In this document: one piece after another, positions 63,276 through 64,000 of the stretch
Layout: every line of letters begins with the position of its first letter
Numbering within the stretch: the stretch's first letter is position 1
Assembly (NCBI GenBank): GCA_949825065.1
Contig: OX463841.1
Span: 21,930,078 to 21,994,077 of the forward strand
Origin: Odontocerum albicorne
Lineage: Eukaryota; Arthropoda; Insecta; Trichoptera; Odontoceridae
Direction of reading: 5' to 3'
Length of the DNA: 64,000 nt
Program-made: the position numbers and the translations under genes
The notes under the pieces: generated by a model
Databases searched by the model: none
What the model was told of the DNA's origin: nothing
Seen by the model: the letters and a program-made list of their open reading frames with translations, nothing else

Positions 63276-64000
63276 TTTCTGGCGAGTTTTACGACTAATG
63301 GTATATTAATATCTATTCATGAGAAAATATTCCATTCAATTGAAAAATGTATCCCACCTTTATTTCAATCATACTTATTATTTTTTTAATGATAATAAAC
63401 GAAGCTCAGATCTATTCATTTATTAAAAACTGAATTGAAGATGTGTAATAACTTTTTTAGAGAAATCTTGAAAATTTTTAAATAAAAAATCAATATGACT
63501 AAGAAGAATAATACTTTAACTAAGAAACTGTTTGAGAATACTTGCTTCAACTTTTTTTCTTCATGCAGTAGATACTTGGTCTGTTTTTTTGTATTATTCC
63601 TGAGTTATAACTGTCAGCTAACACTTCACCTCATTGCGGTTCTACCTAGTGATCGGCATCCTGTGTGATAATTATAAAAATTATACAGGGAATCTGGACC
63701 TCATTCATTCTTTGTAGAAGATTCCGTCGCTAAAATTTGTTTTGTCTTAACCACCTAATACGTTCTTCTTATTTTTCTATTTCTTATTCTGTCTATATAT
63801 GTTTTACCCGTTATACATCGCAAGACCTTCATTTCTGTTATTCTAACGAGTGCCTTCATTTGTGTAATATCAGCTGTAATTTTAAAAGCCAGTTCTAATG
63901 ACAAAGGAGGTAGTCTATGGGCAAGCTAAGCTGCCAGCCCATGATTAATGCAGACGCGATCATAGCACTGCGAAAGCCCAGGAGAATACTTAGGTAATGC
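63276..64000. other. Window end, unassigned
   Basis: AT-rich to 63600, then more balanced. TGGGCAAGCTAAGCTGCCAG near 63917 forms an imperfect hairpin. No gene was recognised. Confidence 0.3.

Overview
The window is AT-rich animal DNA, almost certainly from an insect. It has one conserved protein-coding exon, the last coding exon of a senseless/Gfi-1 zinc-finger gene on the minus strand at 1245-1459. The remaining ~62.5 kb is non-coding DNA built mainly from transposable elements of different ages. The repeat content (several RTE-like LINE 3' ends finishing in a GGCGTGATGGTATGTATAC-like tail, short tRNA-headed SINEs, a cecropia-type mariner, a Helitron ending in CTAG) fits Lepidoptera best, but that is an inference from repeat style.

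Layout. 1-1459: sens exon with a diverged tandem array in its 3' flank. 1935-2883: a broken mariner. 4.4-14.2 kb: scattered tRNA-headed SINEs (called family B here), one family A SINE and a LINE tail. 14.5-20 kb: a hAT-type MITE, two LINE C-terminal relics on the minus strand and a small mariner-type MITE. 20-33 kb: more SINEs, including two copies of a tail-to-tail SINE composite, short tandem arrays, a 30-bp perfect palindrome, and a 335-bp inverted repeat whose arms carry a hammerhead-like core. 33.7-36.8 kb: a LINE with its parts in swapped order, a second hammerhead-like inverted repeat, and an unoccupied copy of a repeat (family C) that is interrupted elsewhere. 39.4-45.6 kb: a DUF4817-type transposon relic, a hAT deletion derivative with perfect 8-bp target duplication, a chimeric Helitron and a MITE. 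47.7-51 kb: LINE relics, a Tc1/mariner deletion derivative and two tandem arrays (6 x 78 bp and 6 x 101 bp). 52.4-56.3 kb: a three-layer nest, in which a family C repeat holds a mariner deletion derivative that holds a complete piggyBac-like element. 60.2-61.5 kb: a structurally complete mariner with an open DD34D transposase. 61.6-62.9 kb: two more RTE ends.

No cellular pathway can be assembled from one exon. Because sens runs on the minus strand and no partner exon was seen in the higher coordinates, much of the window may be a very long sens intron or upstream region. Several unique, GC-richer tracts (8.4, 18.2, 20.9, 22.8, 25.3, 27.7, 30.5, 36.3, 39.3, 46.9, 51.4, 57.1 and 63.2 kb) stand out from the repeats and are the best candidates for regulatory DNA. 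The two elements with open transposase frames (piggyBac-like and mariner) are the likeliest recent arrivals. No rRNA, authentic tRNA gene, CRISPR array or prokaryotic feature was seen. All boundaries and counts were read by eye.
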